A DNA stretch of 64,000 bases from Chryseobacterium sp. G0186 (lineage in GTDB: Bacteria; Bacteroidota; Bacteroidia; Flavobacteriales; Weeksellaceae). The stretch covers positions 3,534,001 through 3,598,000 of the forward strand of contig NZ_CP033918.1 of NCBI RefSeq assembly GCF_003815675.1. The letters are read 5' to 3'. Within the stretch, counting starts at the first letter, position 1, and each line of letters starts with the position of its first letter. Made by a program: the position numbers and the translations under genes. This document shows positions 33,011 through 41,739 of this stretch, one piece after another. The notes beneath the pieces were generated by a model. It saw only the letters and a program-made list of their open reading frames with translations, was not told where the DNA came from and ran no database searches.

Positions 33011-33646
33011 TTATAACCAGCTTACGGAACCTGTTTCAACATCGTAGTTGGCTCCAACGATTTTAATTTTACCCTCTTCTTCAAGCTTTCTAAGGGTAGA
33101 GCTTTCTTTACGGATGTCTTCAATCGCATTTTTTACATTCTGCTGATTTAGTCTTTCCAAAAGAGAACTGTTTTTTGATGAACGCTCTTCATTTTCCTCA
33201 ATCACTTCATTGATGATAGGGTCAAAATGATTGATCAGGTGATTTAAATTATCCATTCCCAACCCTTCAATCTGTGCTGCATCAAGACCTCCTTTTAAAG
33301 CTCCGCATTTAGTGTGACCTAAAACTACGATAAGCTTAGAACCTGCAACGTTACAGCCAAATTCCATAGAGCCTAGAATGTCCTGATTAACAAAGTTACC
33401 GGCAATTCTGATACTGAAAACATCTCCCAGCCCCTGGTCAAAGATCAGTTCTGCAGAAGTACGGCTGTCTATACAGCTTAAAACTACAGCAAATGGCCAC
33501 TGCCCTTCACGGGTTGCATTTACCTGCTCCAGTAGGTCTCTGTTTGCCTTAAGGTTGTTAACAAACCTTTGATTTCCTTCTTTTAAGAATTCTAATGCTT
33601 TTTCAGGAGTAATTGTTGACTGAGTTTCGTATGTATGTGCTTTCAT
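33011..33646 (-). CDS. Beta-class carbonic anhydrase (last gene of the SulP operon)
   Basis: Interconverts CO2 and bicarbonate using zinc. 211 residues. The zinc-site motifs VVLSCIDSRTSAE (Cys and the Asp-Arg pair) and VVLGHTKCGALKGG (His and Cys) are all present. The N-terminal NATREGQWPFAVVLSC context is of the clade whose members are often encoded next to SulP transporters. It follows the SulP gene by 60 nt on the same strand. No signal peptide, so cytoplasmic. It is a different subtype from the carbonic anhydrase at 35769, which also opens this operon. Confidence 0.94.
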   Translation of the reverse strand: MKAHTYETQSTITPEKALEFLKEGNQRFVNNLKANRDLLEQVNATREGQWPFAVVLSCIDSRTSAELIFDQGLGDVFSIRIAGNFVNQDILGSMEFGCNVAGSKLIVVLGHTKCGALKGGLDAAQIEGLGMDNLNHLINHFDPIINEVIEENEERSSKNSSLLERLNQQNVKNAIEDIRKESSTLRKLEEEGKIKIVGANYDVETGSVSWL

Positions 33647-33706
33647 ATAATTTAATTGTTTTTCTAATTTAAAAATTTTTTAAATAATTATTGATAATAA
33701 ATGAGC

Positions 33707-35299
33707 TTACATTGCTCTTTTGTGAGTAATCAGAATGTGAGAATCCTCACTTCTCTCATAATCTCTGTATGAAGTTTTGAAGCCTAGAAGTTCTACATTG
33801 ATATCTTCTTCCTTTGCACGGATATTGGCAAAGTCCTGAATCATTTCCAGTACATCTGTAGCAATGTACGATGTTTCTCTGGCGTCGATGATTACATTGG
33901 AGTTCGGCTTAATGTTTTTTAAAGTCTTTTTAATAGCTGCCTTATTTAAGAATGAAACTTCTTCAGCTAATTTGATCTTGATTCCATCTGCATCATCCAA
34001 TTTCTCTCTGCTTAAATAATAAGCTCTTTTCATATTTCCCTGAAGAATATAGAAAATAGAGATAGCAAGACCAATTCCCACTCCTTTTAATAAATCTGTT
34101 GCTACAACAGCTACGACAGTTGCTACAAATGGTACAAACTGGAATTTTCCAAGGTGCCAGAAGTGCTTGAATGTAGCTGGTTTTGCCAATTTATATCCTA
34201 CCAGGATCAATACAGCAGCAAGGGTTGCAAGCGGTATAAGGTTAAGGATAAAAGGAATAGTAAGGACGCATACTAATAGGAGTACGCCGTGGATCATAGC
34301 AGACACTTTGGATGTTGCTCCGGCATTTGCATTGGCAGAACTTCTTACCACTACAGAGGTCATTGGCAATCCACCAATGAATGAACTGATAAGGTTTCCA
34401 ATTCCCTGAGCTTTAAGTTCAAGGTTGGTATCTGTAATTCTTCTTTGCTTATCTAATCTGTCTGATGCTTCAATACAAAGTAAGGTTTCAATAGAAGCTA
34501 CAATGGCAATAGTTGCTCCCACGATCCATACTTTAGGATTAGTGAATCCTCCGAAGTCAGGCATTACGATCAGGTTTTTGAAATCATCTAAAGATTTTGG
34601 TACCGGTAGAGATACTAAGTGTTCTTTACTGATGGCTAATGAACTTCCTGATAATTTGAAAGCTTCATTCAGAAGGATTCCGGCAACTACTGCTACCAAT
34701 GCTCCCGGAAGCATTTTCATTCTTCTCAGGGCTGGCGTTTTATCCCACGCAATAAGAATTCCTACGGATACCAGTGTTACGATGATAGCTCCCGGATGAA
34801 TAGCCCCAAACAACTCTGTGAAATAATTTAAGTTAATTCCATTGCTGAAGAGAGACTGGTTTCCTTCATAGTCTTTATCAAATCCCAACGCATGGGGAAT
34901 TTGTTTTAGAATAATAATGATACCGATGGCAGCAAGCATTCCCTCAATAACGTTATTGGGGAAATAATTGGAAATACTCCCTGCTCTTACAAATCCTAAA
35001 ATCAATTGCAATAATCCGGCAATGATTCCGGCGCATAAGAAGAGTTCAAATGCTCCAAGGTCAGTGATTGCTGTAAGAACTATAGCAGTAAGACCAGCGG
35101 CCGGTCCTGAAACTGAGATATTTGAATTACTAAGAAATCCTACTACAAGTCCTCCTACAATTCCGGAGATAATTCCGGATAATGGTGGTGCTCCCGATGC
35201 TAGGGCAATTCCTAAACACAAGGGAAGTGCTACTAAGAATACAACGAGCCCGGAAGGGAAATTCTCCTTGATTCCTCCTAATAATGATGTTTTTTTCAT
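33707..35299 (-). CDS. SulP-family inorganic anion (probable bicarbonate) transporter
   Basis: A 530-residue membrane protein with 10-12 helices and a C-terminal STAS domain (about 440-530; NSNVIIDARETSYIATDVLEMI). SulP motifs: GLVVFLVALPLCLGIALASGAPPLSG, SISGPAAGLTAIVLTA-like (ISVSGPAAGLTAIVL), SLMGAIGGLPMTS-like (LISSFIGGLPMTSVVVRSSAN) and an SKVSAM segment. The family moves sulfate, bicarbonate or C4-dicarboxylates; the two flanking carbonic anhydrases make bicarbonate the best guess, though that is inference. Its gene sits between the small exported-protein gene and the second carbonic anhydrase gene. Confidence 0.92.
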   Translation of the reverse strand: MKKTSLLGGIKENFPSGLVVFLVALPLCLGIALASGAPPLSGIISGIVGGLVVGFLSNSNISVSGPAAGLTAIVLTAITDLGAFELFLCAGIIAGLLQLILGFVRAGSISNYFPNNVIEGMLAAIGIIIILKQIPHALGFDKDYEGNQSLFSNGINLNYFTELFGAIHPGAIIVTLVSVGILIAWDKTPALRRMKMLPGALVAVVAGILLNEAFKLSGSSLAISKEHLVSLPVPKSLDDFKNLIVMPDFGGFTNPKVWIVGATIAIVASIETLLCIEASDRLDKQRRITDTNLELKAQGIGNLISSFIGGLPMTSVVVRSSANANAGATSKVSAMIHGVLLLVCVLTIPFILNLIPLATLAAVLILVGYKLAKPATFKHFWHLGKFQFVPFVATVVAVVATDLLKGVGIGLAISIFYILQGNMKRAYYLSREKLDDADGIKIKLAEEVSFLNKAAIKKTLKNIKPNSNVIIDARETSYIATDVLEMIQDFANIRAKEEDINVELLGFKTSYRDYERSEDSHILITHKRAM

Positions 35300-35447
35300 G
35301 ATATTTTTGAAAATACTATAACCGATTGATTTATACCTAAATAATCAATTATAAAAGATTGGAAAATTAATTTTAAAGCACATACAGGGTGTTCAGTACC
35401 TAAAAACGGTATGAACAGGTGTATAAAAAATCTAACTATACTTAAAA

Positions 35448-35747
35448 TTAAGCTTCCGGAGGCGGAGAAAATATGGAGAGTAAAGGAGACAGATGAAAAG
35501 AATCATCTACCAATATAAAAGATATCCCCTGAAGATCAGGTTCAGAAAATTTCAGATAATCGAAAACATTCAAAGGCTTCGGAATGGTCTTCTCGTAAAC
35601 AATGAATGAAGATGGGTGAGAATGTGGTTCTTCTTCATTTACTATTATATTCGTTCTCAGAATATCCCAGCCTGCAACCGCAGCAATGCTTGGCAGCGCT
35701 GTAAAATTCAGAAAAAACGTTAATACAATAATACTCCAGAATTTCAT
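35448..35747 (-). CDS. Small exported protein of unknown function in the SulP/carbonic anhydrase operon
   Basis: A 99-residue protein with a signal peptide (MKFWSIIVLTFFLNFTALPSIAA). The mature part (VAGWDILRTNIIVNEEEPHSHPS, VYEKTIPKPLNVFDYLKF, ISFILVDDSFHLSPLLSIF) has no motif I recognise. It starts 21 nt after the first carbonic anhydrase gene and ends 148 nt before the SulP gene, all on one strand, so it is probably in the operon. The HSHPS stretch might bind metal, but this is guesswork. Confidence 0.72.
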   Translation of the reverse strand: MKFWSIIVLTFFLNFTALPSIAAVAGWDILRTNIIVNEEEPHSHPSSFIVYEKTIPKPLNVFDYLKFSEPDLQGISFILVDDSFHLSPLLSIFSPPPEA

Positions 35748-35768
35748 TTTACATTCTTTTTAGAAAAA

Positions 35769-36437
35769 CTATTTGGTCTTTCTGCTCATTACCCAGTCAG
35801 AGCCTGTAAGGTCGTAGATTTTTTGAATGTCTTTTAAGGTTTTCTCAAAATCAATCTCCAAATCAATGATCTTACCTGTTCTAAGGTCAAATACCCAGCC
35901 ATGTACAATGGGTTGCTCTTCTAAGATATACCTTTCCTGTACACAGGCCATTTTTATAACGTTGATGCACTGCTCCTGAACGTTCAGTTCTACAAGTCTG
36001 TCATAACGTTTGTCTTCGTCCTGAATGGAATCAAGCTCAGCCTGGTGCAATCTGTAAACATCACGGATGTTTCTCAGCCATGGATTCAATAATCCTAAAT
36101 CCTGAGAAGTCATCGCTGCTTTTACTCCACCGCAGTTGTAGTGCCCACATACAATAATGTGCTTTACTTTAAGATGTTCTACAGCATATTGAATAACTGC
36201 TGTGGAACTCATGTCCAAAGTATTCACCACATTAGCAATGTTTCTGTGAACAAAAACCTCTCCCGGTTTTGCACCCATCAATTCTTCTGCTGTAGCTCTG
36301 CTGTCTGAACATCCGATATACAGATAGTCAGGGTGCTGAGTTTTTGCCAGCTCACTGAAGAAATTAGGGTCTTCTGAAACTTTAGATTCTACCCATTTTT
36401 TATTGTTTTCAAGAATAACCTCGTACGATTGTGACAT
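35769..36437 (-). CDS. can: Beta-class carbonic anhydrase (Can-like)
   Basis: A 222-residue zinc enzyme similar to the E. coli Can clade. Motifs: YLYIGCSDSRATAEEL (Cys, Asp-Arg), GEVFVHRNIANVV, IIVCGHYNCGGVKAA (His-x2-Cys) and the C-terminal GWVFDLRTGKIIDL. Begins MSQSYEVILENNKKWV. It is the first gene of the SulP operon, whose -7 box is 82 nt upstream. The two carbonic anhydrases of the operon belong to different subtypes (this one keeps the HRNIANVV and CGGVKAA signature). Confidence 0.95.
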   Translation of the reverse strand: MSQSYEVILENNKKWVESKVSEDPNFFSELAKTQHPDYLYIGCSDSRATAEELMGAKPGEVFVHRNIANVVNTLDMSSTAVIQYAVEHLKVKHIIVCGHYNCGGVKAAMTSQDLGLLNPWLRNIRDVYRLHQAELDSIQDEDKRYDRLVELNVQEQCINVIKMACVQERYILEEQPIVHGWVFDLRTGKIIDLEIDFEKTLKDIQKIYDLTGSDWVMSRKTK

Positions 36438-36518
36438 AATTTTAAAATTTTAAAGGTTTACAATTATTTATTTCGTTTAAATTATTTTCGAAATCAATAG
36501 ACCGAATCAATAATTATA

Positions 36519-36526
36519 CAAAAATA
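36519..36526 (-). promoter_or_regulatory. -7 box of the carbonic anhydrase / SulP operon
   Basis: Minus-strand TATTTTTG, 81 nt before the can ATG. Confidence 0.45.
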
Positions 36527-36606
36527 TACTTTTTGCAGAAGAGTTACTCACTTTTAACAAAGTTTAATATTAAAATATGCTTAAAATCATACCTAATATT
36601 CCCATA

Positions 36607-36614
36607 TACTTTTG
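36607..36614 (+). promoter_or_regulatory. Possible -7 box of the AraC-type regulator gene
   Basis: TACTTTTG, 174 nt before the ATG at 36789; the long leader makes it uncertain. Confidence 0.35.
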
Positions 36615-36788
36615 CCTTAGGGTACTTGTCTGCCGTTCAATACTCCAAATGTTTAAAAGCTAAGATAAAATTACGAAGTATAAATTATAATTTGAGAGTT
36701 GTAGATTAAAATTTTTTTAAATTTTTATATTGTTCAGAAGAACGGTAGATGAGCACATTGAAAATAAATAGTCATTTGCTATGGAAAA

Positions 36789-37943
36789 ATGAATAAATTA
36801 AGCCCTTATTTTAACCCTATAGTTTCAATGGTGGATTTTGATTTGGGAATATTTTATTGGGCGGGAATTTTTATTGCTTTCTTTTCATCTTTACTCATAT
36901 TGGGAAAGCAGAAAAAGAAAGCCGCAGATTTTCTTTTGGCAGGCTGGTTTCTTATTATAGGAGTCCATTTGGTTTTTTTTGTACTGTTTCGTTCTGATGG
37001 GTATTTAAGTTTTCCATACCTCATTGGATTCGAAATGCCTTTTCCTTTTATGCACGGGCCGATGTTGTATTTGTATATTCTGAGTATAACAGGTCGATAT
37101 CCCGGTAGAAAGATTTGGCTCCTGCATTGGTTGCCGATTCTGGGAATTTATATGATTTTATTTCAGTTTCTGATGCTGCCGCCTCAGGATAGAATGCTGG
37201 TGTATCAGAATAAGGGTAAAGGATATGAAGTATTGAGCGATATTCTCAAATTTTTAATGATTGTATCCGGAGTTTTGTACGTTGGGTTAAGCCTTTTTGC
37301 TGTCAGAAAATACAAGAAAGAAATTTCCAATCAATATTCCAATACTGAAAAAATTAACCTGAACTGGTCTTATTATCTGATTACGGGGATTGCATTGATA
37401 TGGATTGCGGTTATCATAAGGAATAATATTCTCATTTTTTCAATGGTTGTCCTGTTTATACTGGTTGCCGCTTATTTTGGAATCAGCCGTGTGGGGATTT
37501 TAGATTTGCCTGTTGTAGCTGCTATTGAAGATCAAAGGGAACCTGATGCTGAGGTTGTAAAGTATCAGAAGAACTCTCCCGGAAATGATGCTATACAAGC
37601 CATTTACAATAAGCTTCTCCATAAAATGCAGGATGAAAAATTATACATAGATCCTGAGCTGAATCTGAATCATGTGGCAAAGCTGCTGGATGTTCATCCC
37701 AATATACTGTCCCAGACCATTAATTCGGTGGAGAACAAAAATTTTTATGATTATATCAACCGACAGAGGATTGAAGAGTTTAAAAGAATTGCAATGCTTC
37801 CTGAAAATCAAAAATACACGATTCTATCATTAGCTTTTGAAAGTGGATTCAATTCCAAGACCTCATTTAACCGGAATTTTAAAAAATATATGAACTGCTC
37901 CCCACGAGAGTTTTTAAAAAGCCAGAATCTTGATATGGAATAG
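36789..37943 (+). CDS. AraC-type transcription regulator with N-terminal membrane domain
   Basis: A 384-residue regulator. The N-terminal part (about 15-245) has around seven hydrophobic helices (FYWAGIFIAFFSSLLILGK, FLLAGWFLIIGVHLVFFVLF, GPMLYLYILS, WLLHWLPILGIYMILFQFL). A linker leads to a C-terminal AraC/HTH_18 domain (about 285-380; LHKMQDEKLYIDPELNLNHVAKLLDVHPNILSQ and ILSLAFESGFNSKTSFNRNFKKYMNCSPREF). The whole fits Bacteroidota membrane-embedded AraC sensors, in which the membrane part senses a lipid-soluble or exported signal. Target unknown; the neighbouring DUF2306 gene and the divergent carbonic anhydrase operon are candidates. Confidence 0.9.
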   Translation: MNKLSPYFNPIVSMVDFDLGIFYWAGIFIAFFSSLLILGKQKKKAADFLLAGWFLIIGVHLVFFVLFRSDGYLSFPYLIGFEMPFPFMHGPMLYLYILSITGRYPGRKIWLLHWLPILGIYMILFQFLMLPPQDRMLVYQNKGKGYEVLSDILKFLMIVSGVLYVGLSLFAVRKYKKEISNQYSNTEKINLNWSYYLITGIALIWIAVIIRNNILIFSMVVLFILVAAYFGISRVGILDLPVVAAIEDQREPDAEVVKYQKNSPGNDAIQAIYNKLLHKMQDEKLYIDPELNLNHVAKLLDVHPNILSQTINSVENKNFYDYINRQRIEEFKRIAMLPENQKYTILSLAFESGFNSKTSFNRNFKKYMNCSPREFLKSQNLDME

Positions 37944-38057
37944 ATTGTTTTGGTTAAGTGATTGAAAATAAATGCAGTGAAATTTGTGCCACCTTTCATT
38001 TTGGAATAGTTGAACCCTTTTTTAACCTCATTTTTACAGAAAAATTAACTCATCACC

Positions 38058-38666
38058 ATGAAGCAACTCTTATTTGTTATTCTCTGTGTTTTTGCATTGA
38101 TTATCGGTTTATATCCTTTAATTTATGTTTTTGTTGAACATAAAAATACTTTTCTGGGATCAAAACCTCCCGAAGTACTCCAAAATCAACTCTGGAAAAC
38201 TGCTTTTTTTGCCCATATTATTTTCGGAGGGATCTCCCTCTTTATCGGTTGGCGTCAGTTTGGAAGTCAATTTCGGAATAAACATCTGCAAGTTCACCGA
38301 ATAATTGGAAAAACATATGTGGCTTCTGTACTCATAAGCTCAGTTTCTTCTATCTATATGGGAATGTATGCCAATGGCGGAATAATATCCTCTGTCGGTT
38401 TTATCTGCCTGGGATGGATATGGCTTACTATGACCTTGGCAGCAGTTATTCAGATCAGAAAAGGAAATGTGGTGAAACACCAGCAATTGATGATCTACAG
38501 TTATGCCTGTACCTTTGCTGCTGTAACATTAAGGCTTTGGCTTCCCTTGCTGCAAATTTTGACTCAGGATCCTGTCAATTCTTATCTTGCTGTCGCGTGG
38601 TTATGCTGGCTTCCCAATCTGCTGGTGGCCTATTTTATTAATAAAAAGAATCAGGTGATCAATTAA
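38058..38666 (+). CDS. DUF2306 membrane protein
   Basis: A 202-residue membrane protein with five or six helices (LLFVILCVFALIIGLYPLIY, FFAHIIFGGISLFIGWRQF, VASVLISSVSSIYMGMYANG). The conserved R.KH...HR..GK.Y motif (FRNKHLQVHRIIGKTYV) and the KHQQLMIYSYACTFAAVTLRLW segment are the DUF2306 signature. Function not established. It follows the AraC-type regulator by 114 nt on the same strand, so the two may be linked. Its stop codon overlaps that of the convergent acyltransferase gene. Confidence 0.87.
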   Translation: MKQLLFVILCVFALIIGLYPLIYVFVEHKNTFLGSKPPEVLQNQLWKTAFFAHIIFGGISLFIGWRQFGSQFRNKHLQVHRIIGKTYVASVLISSVSSIYMGMYANGGIISSVGFICLGWIWLTMTLAAVIQIRKGNVVKHQQLMIYSYACTFAAVTLRLWLPLLQILTQDPVNSYLAVAWLCWLPNLLVAYFINKKNQVIN

Positions 38667-39217
38667 ATCTTATTGTTAATATAACCTTTGGTAGCGTCCG
38701 GTGCAGGATAGATTTTTCCGGGATTTCCCATTACCATGGAATCGTTGGGAACATCAAAGTTGACATAGGCATTAGGTGCAATCAATACATTATTGCCAAT
38801 TTTTACATGGCCAACAATAACTGCATTAGGGCCTATCCACACTTCATCACCAATGACAGGGAACCCTTCATTTTTTCCTCGGTTTTGCTGTCCGATGGTA
38901 ACTCCCTGGGCAATGTTGCAGTTTTTTCCGATTTTAGCCTTGGGGTTGATGACAAGAGCTCCCCAATGTCCTAAATAGAAGCCTTCTCCAATCTCCGTTT
39001 CAGGATAGATCTGGAAGCCATATTTTATCTGGTAATGTCTTAACGCCAGTTTCCAAAATATACCGGAAATAGATTTTCCCCTGTATTTCTGAGCTTTTCT
39101 GAAAACATAAATATAATGAAGATTAGGATTGATGCATTTTTTCCAAATCCCAAAAGTGGAAAGCCACTGTCCTTTTTCCCTGTAAAAATCTTTCTGTATT
39201 ATCGTGTAATCCGGCAT
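38663..39217 (-). CDS. Serine-acetyltransferase-like left-handed beta-helix acyltransferase
   Basis: A 184-residue acyltransferase. A helical N-terminal part (IIQKDFYREKGQWLST) is followed by hexapeptide repeats (about 80-165; INPKAKIGKNCNIAQGVTIG, PVIGDEVWIGPNAVIVGHVK, IGNNVLIAPNAYVNF) with the HWGALVI catalytic-His region and a VMGNPGKIY end. Such enzymes near glycosyltransferases usually acetylate a sugar or a carrier-bound glycan; the closest named relatives are serine acetyltransferases of polysaccharide loci. It is the last gene of a minus-strand run with the two GT4 genes (12-nt gap). Confidence 0.87.
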   Translation of the reverse strand: MPDYTIIQKDFYREKGQWLSTFGIWKKCINPNLHYIYVFRKAQKYRGKSISGIFWKLALRHYQIKYGFQIYPETEIGEGFYLGHWGALVINPKAKIGKNCNIAQGVTIGQQNRGKNEGFPVIGDEVWIGPNAVIVGHVKIGNNVLIAPNAYVNFDVPNDSMVMGNPGKIYPAPDATKGYINNKI

Positions 39218-39229
39218 AACAAGGTGTTT

Positions 39230-40375
39230 TTATACTTTATCAATGATTTCCTGAAGATGAGCCACCGATTTTTCAAGTACAAATGGAAGATCTGCCTGAG
39301 ATATTTCTTTTTCATACTGGCTGGCAAGATTCTGATCGGTAAGAAACGTCTTCATCCCATCATAGATCCCGTCTTCTGAATTGGGTGTGATGATTCCCAG
39401 TTTCCCATCCTGCAAAAGATCCCTGATGCCTGATACATCAGTAGAAACTACCGGTTTATTCAGAATAAGAGCCTCAGCAATAATCGTAGGAAACCCTTCA
39501 TGTCTTGAGGACATAATATAGGCATCTGATTTTTTAAGATAAGGGTAAGGATTACTTCGGAATCCCAACATTTTCACCGTTTGCTGAAGTTCTAACTGAT
39601 TAAGCTTAGCTTGTATATTTTCGAAATCATATCCGTCGCCAATAATGATGATCTGATGTTTTAATCCTTCATCCATTAATTTTTTATGTACGTCAAGAAG
39701 CCTGTCATATCCCTTCTGTGGATATACAGTACCAATGGTCACAAAGGTCGGAAGATCTTCGGAAAAAGGATAGTCATTGATTTCTATATCAGCTTTCTGA
39801 AGGGTATCTTTCTTATCAATTGGATTAAAAATCTTAGTGACCGCCTGTTTCTCCTTTTCGTTATGAGCCAGTTTCTGCATTTCTTCCTTTAGCTTATTGG
39901 AAATAACAAGTATCCTGTCAAATTTGAAAAGCTGCCTGATGACATCGGGAGTGTATTCCTTAAGATTAAAAATATCATTCTGAATCCAGATGATCTTTTT
40001 TGATTCTTTTTGCGGACTGGATAATAACTCTCTGTACATTCCATGGATCGCCGCTATTTCTACATCATACTTTTTATTTTTTAAAACAAATTTGTAGAGA
40101 AGTGAAGGAAACCACAGGAACATTTTCTGATAAAGTACTCTGAATGCCTTTACGGGAATTTCATGAGGTCTGTTCGTGGTAATCATTTCCCCTTTCAGAA
40201 GATAATGAAGGTGAACCCATGATGGAACTTCCTTAATGTACATACCGGTATAGAGATTGATCAACAGATCAACTTCATATTTATCTTCAGGAAGGTTTTT
40301 AAGAAAGTTGACCAAAACTTTTTCTGCACCTCCATGGCGGAGTGAACCAATACGTATAAGAATCTTTTTTTTCAT
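39230..40375 (-). CDS. GT4-family glycosyltransferase
   Basis: A 381-residue GT-B enzyme of family GT4. Starts with the GG(A)EKVLVNFL nucleotide-sugar fold entry (MKKKILIRIGSLRHGGAEKV), and the C-terminal Rossmann domain shows FVTIGTVYPQKGYDRLLDVH, MLGFRSNPYPYLKKSDAYIMSS and the E-x7-E-like site HEGFPTIIAEALILNKPVVST. It is a retaining-type glycosyltransferase of the surface-glycan locus; sugar and linkage are not predictable. The GT4 at 44348 has a similar VNEG-free, PYPYIKNADYFILSS layout, so they are probable paralogs. Confidence 0.9.
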   Translation of the reverse strand: MKKKILIRIGSLRHGGAEKVLVNFLKNLPEDKYEVDLLINLYTGMYIKEVPSWVHLHYLLKGEMITTNRPHEIPVKAFRVLYQKMFLWFPSLLYKFVLKNKKYDVEIAAIHGMYRELLSSPQKESKKIIWIQNDIFNLKEYTPDVIRQLFKFDRILVISNKLKEEMQKLAHNEKEKQAVTKIFNPIDKKDTLQKADIEINDYPFSEDLPTFVTIGTVYPQKGYDRLLDVHKKLMDEGLKHQIIIIGDGYDFENIQAKLNQLELQQTVKMLGFRSNPYPYLKKSDAYIMSSRHEGFPTIIAEALILNKPVVSTDVSGIRDLLQDGKLGIITPNSEDGIYDGMKTFLTDQNLASQYEKEISQADLPFVLEKSVAHLQEIIDKV

Positions 40376-40431
40376 TCAGGAGAATCTTTTATTTTTTGTG
40401 AAAACGTTTATCGCTGTTTGTTCTTAATCTA

Positions 40432-41565
40432 TTATGTAAGGAGTTTATCCCATTCCTCTAATATAGCTTCTTTTCGCCATTTTTTTGATTCTTCAAAAGA
40501 TGACTTCATAAGGTTATGGAGTAATTCTTCATCATGAATCAAAAGTTCAAGCTTTTCAGCAAACATTTTTCTGTTGTGTAAAGGTATTAAAAAACCGTTT
40601 TTCTCGTTAATAATATCTGAAGGACCAAATTCGCAATCGTAAGAGATAATAGCATTGCTACAGAACATCGCTTCTACAAGAACCAATCCAAAAGCTTCAC
40701 TTAATGAAGTAAAGATAAATATTTTTGATTTTTTTAATAATTGAGAGACCTCTTTAGGAGTTTTAGGGCCTAGCAGAAAAACAGAGTTTTCTAAATGATT
40801 ACTTTTGATATAAGCTGCAATGTTATTTTTTTCCGGGCCATCACCTATGATCTGTAGCTTCCAGTCAGATGGTTTCGGAGTGTCTTTGAATATCTTAACA
40901 AGCTCTATTGCATTTTTTGTTTTATCCAGCCTTCCGGCAAAGCTTATGATGTTTTCCTTTTGATCATGGGAAGTAAATGTAAGATCTTCGTAAATTTCAT
41001 CTGAAATATTGGGAATGAAAGAAGTCGTGTTGAGTTTTTCATAATACTCTACAGACGGCTTATTAATACTGACAATAGATTTTAGTTTTTGATAATTTTT
41101 CCTGAACATTGTATCATAAATGATCCCGCCTACCCGAAATGAGGAGTGTTCCCACGCAATCGTTTTTTTACTGATTTCCTTATCAAAAGAAAGCATTGTA
41201 GCCAGCTTATACCAGCAGGTAACAATAGTATGATAATGCTGATGATTTTCTTTCATCCATTCCCGGAATACCCTGTAAGAACCCCAGTCATAGAGATACG
41301 AGTAGGCTGTATGGATTTTGGGAGCAGAACTATATTTTTCTCTTATACGTATCGCAAATTGTGAATACTTATCTGCAAAAGAATCTATATAGTGCTTTTT
41401 GATCTTGGGATTGACGGTATAAAAATCGTCATGAGGAGCCATAAGAAAAAGGATTTCAACTGAATATCCGCGGTCTGCCAAATGAGAGGTAAGATTAGTC
41501 AATACCTTGGCTACACCACCAATTTTAATATTTTGGTAGTATACGAATAAAATTTTTTTATTCAT
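40432..41565 (-). CDS. GT4-family glycosyltransferase
   Basis: A 377-residue GT4 enzyme. N-terminal fold entry KILFVYYQNIKIGGVAKVLTNLTSHLADRG, middle TIVTCWYKLATMLSFDKE, then the C-terminal IISFAGRLDKTKNAIELVKIF, LQIIGDGPEKNNI and the E-x7-E-type site SLSEAFGLVLVEAMFCSNAIISYD. First gene of a minus-strand run with the GT4 at 39230 (56-nt gap) and the acyltransferase. A TACTTTTG box lies 31 nt upstream. Acceptor and donor unknown. Confidence 0.9.
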   Translation of the reverse strand: MNKKILFVYYQNIKIGGVAKVLTNLTSHLADRGYSVEILFLMAPHDDFYTVNPKIKKHYIDSFADKYSQFAIRIREKYSSAPKIHTAYSYLYDWGSYRVFREWMKENHQHYHTIVTCWYKLATMLSFDKEISKKTIAWEHSSFRVGGIIYDTMFRKNYQKLKSIVSINKPSVEYYEKLNTTSFIPNISDEIYEDLTFTSHDQKENIISFAGRLDKTKNAIELVKIFKDTPKPSDWKLQIIGDGPEKNNIAAYIKSNHLENSVFLLGPKTPKEVSQLLKKSKIFIFTSLSEAFGLVLVEAMFCSNAIISYDCEFGPSDIINEKNGFLIPLHNRKMFAEKLELLIHDEELLHNLMKSSFEESKKWRKEAILEEWDKLLT

Positions 41566-41596
41566 TTGTGTTTTTAATTCATCATTATGTGTATCA

Positions 41597-41604
41597 CAAA
41601 AGTA
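41597..41604 (-). promoter_or_regulatory. -7 box of the GT4/GT4/acyltransferase run
   Basis: Minus-strand TACTTTTG, 31 nt before the ATG at 41565. A TTG lies 24 nt upstream, slightly long. Confidence 0.5.
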
Positions 41605-41739
41605 TAAAAAAAATAAAATCTTTGTTCACAAATAAAGTAGATTCTTATCTAAGAACAGATACATTTATTTATCATCAAAAATGAAAATTGATGGAATTGA
41701 TTTTTTTTAATAAAGGATGTTTTATTTCAGGCGCGGTAT

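Larger units (their letters stand above)
36438..36788. other. Divergent intergenic region between can and the AraC-type regulator
   Basis: 351 bases with a minus-strand -7 box for the can operon (36519-36526) and a plus-strand TACTTTTG at 36607-36614, 175 nt before the regulator ATG. No repeat or second frame can be supported. A regulator so close to the divergent operon could control it. Confidence 0.6.
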
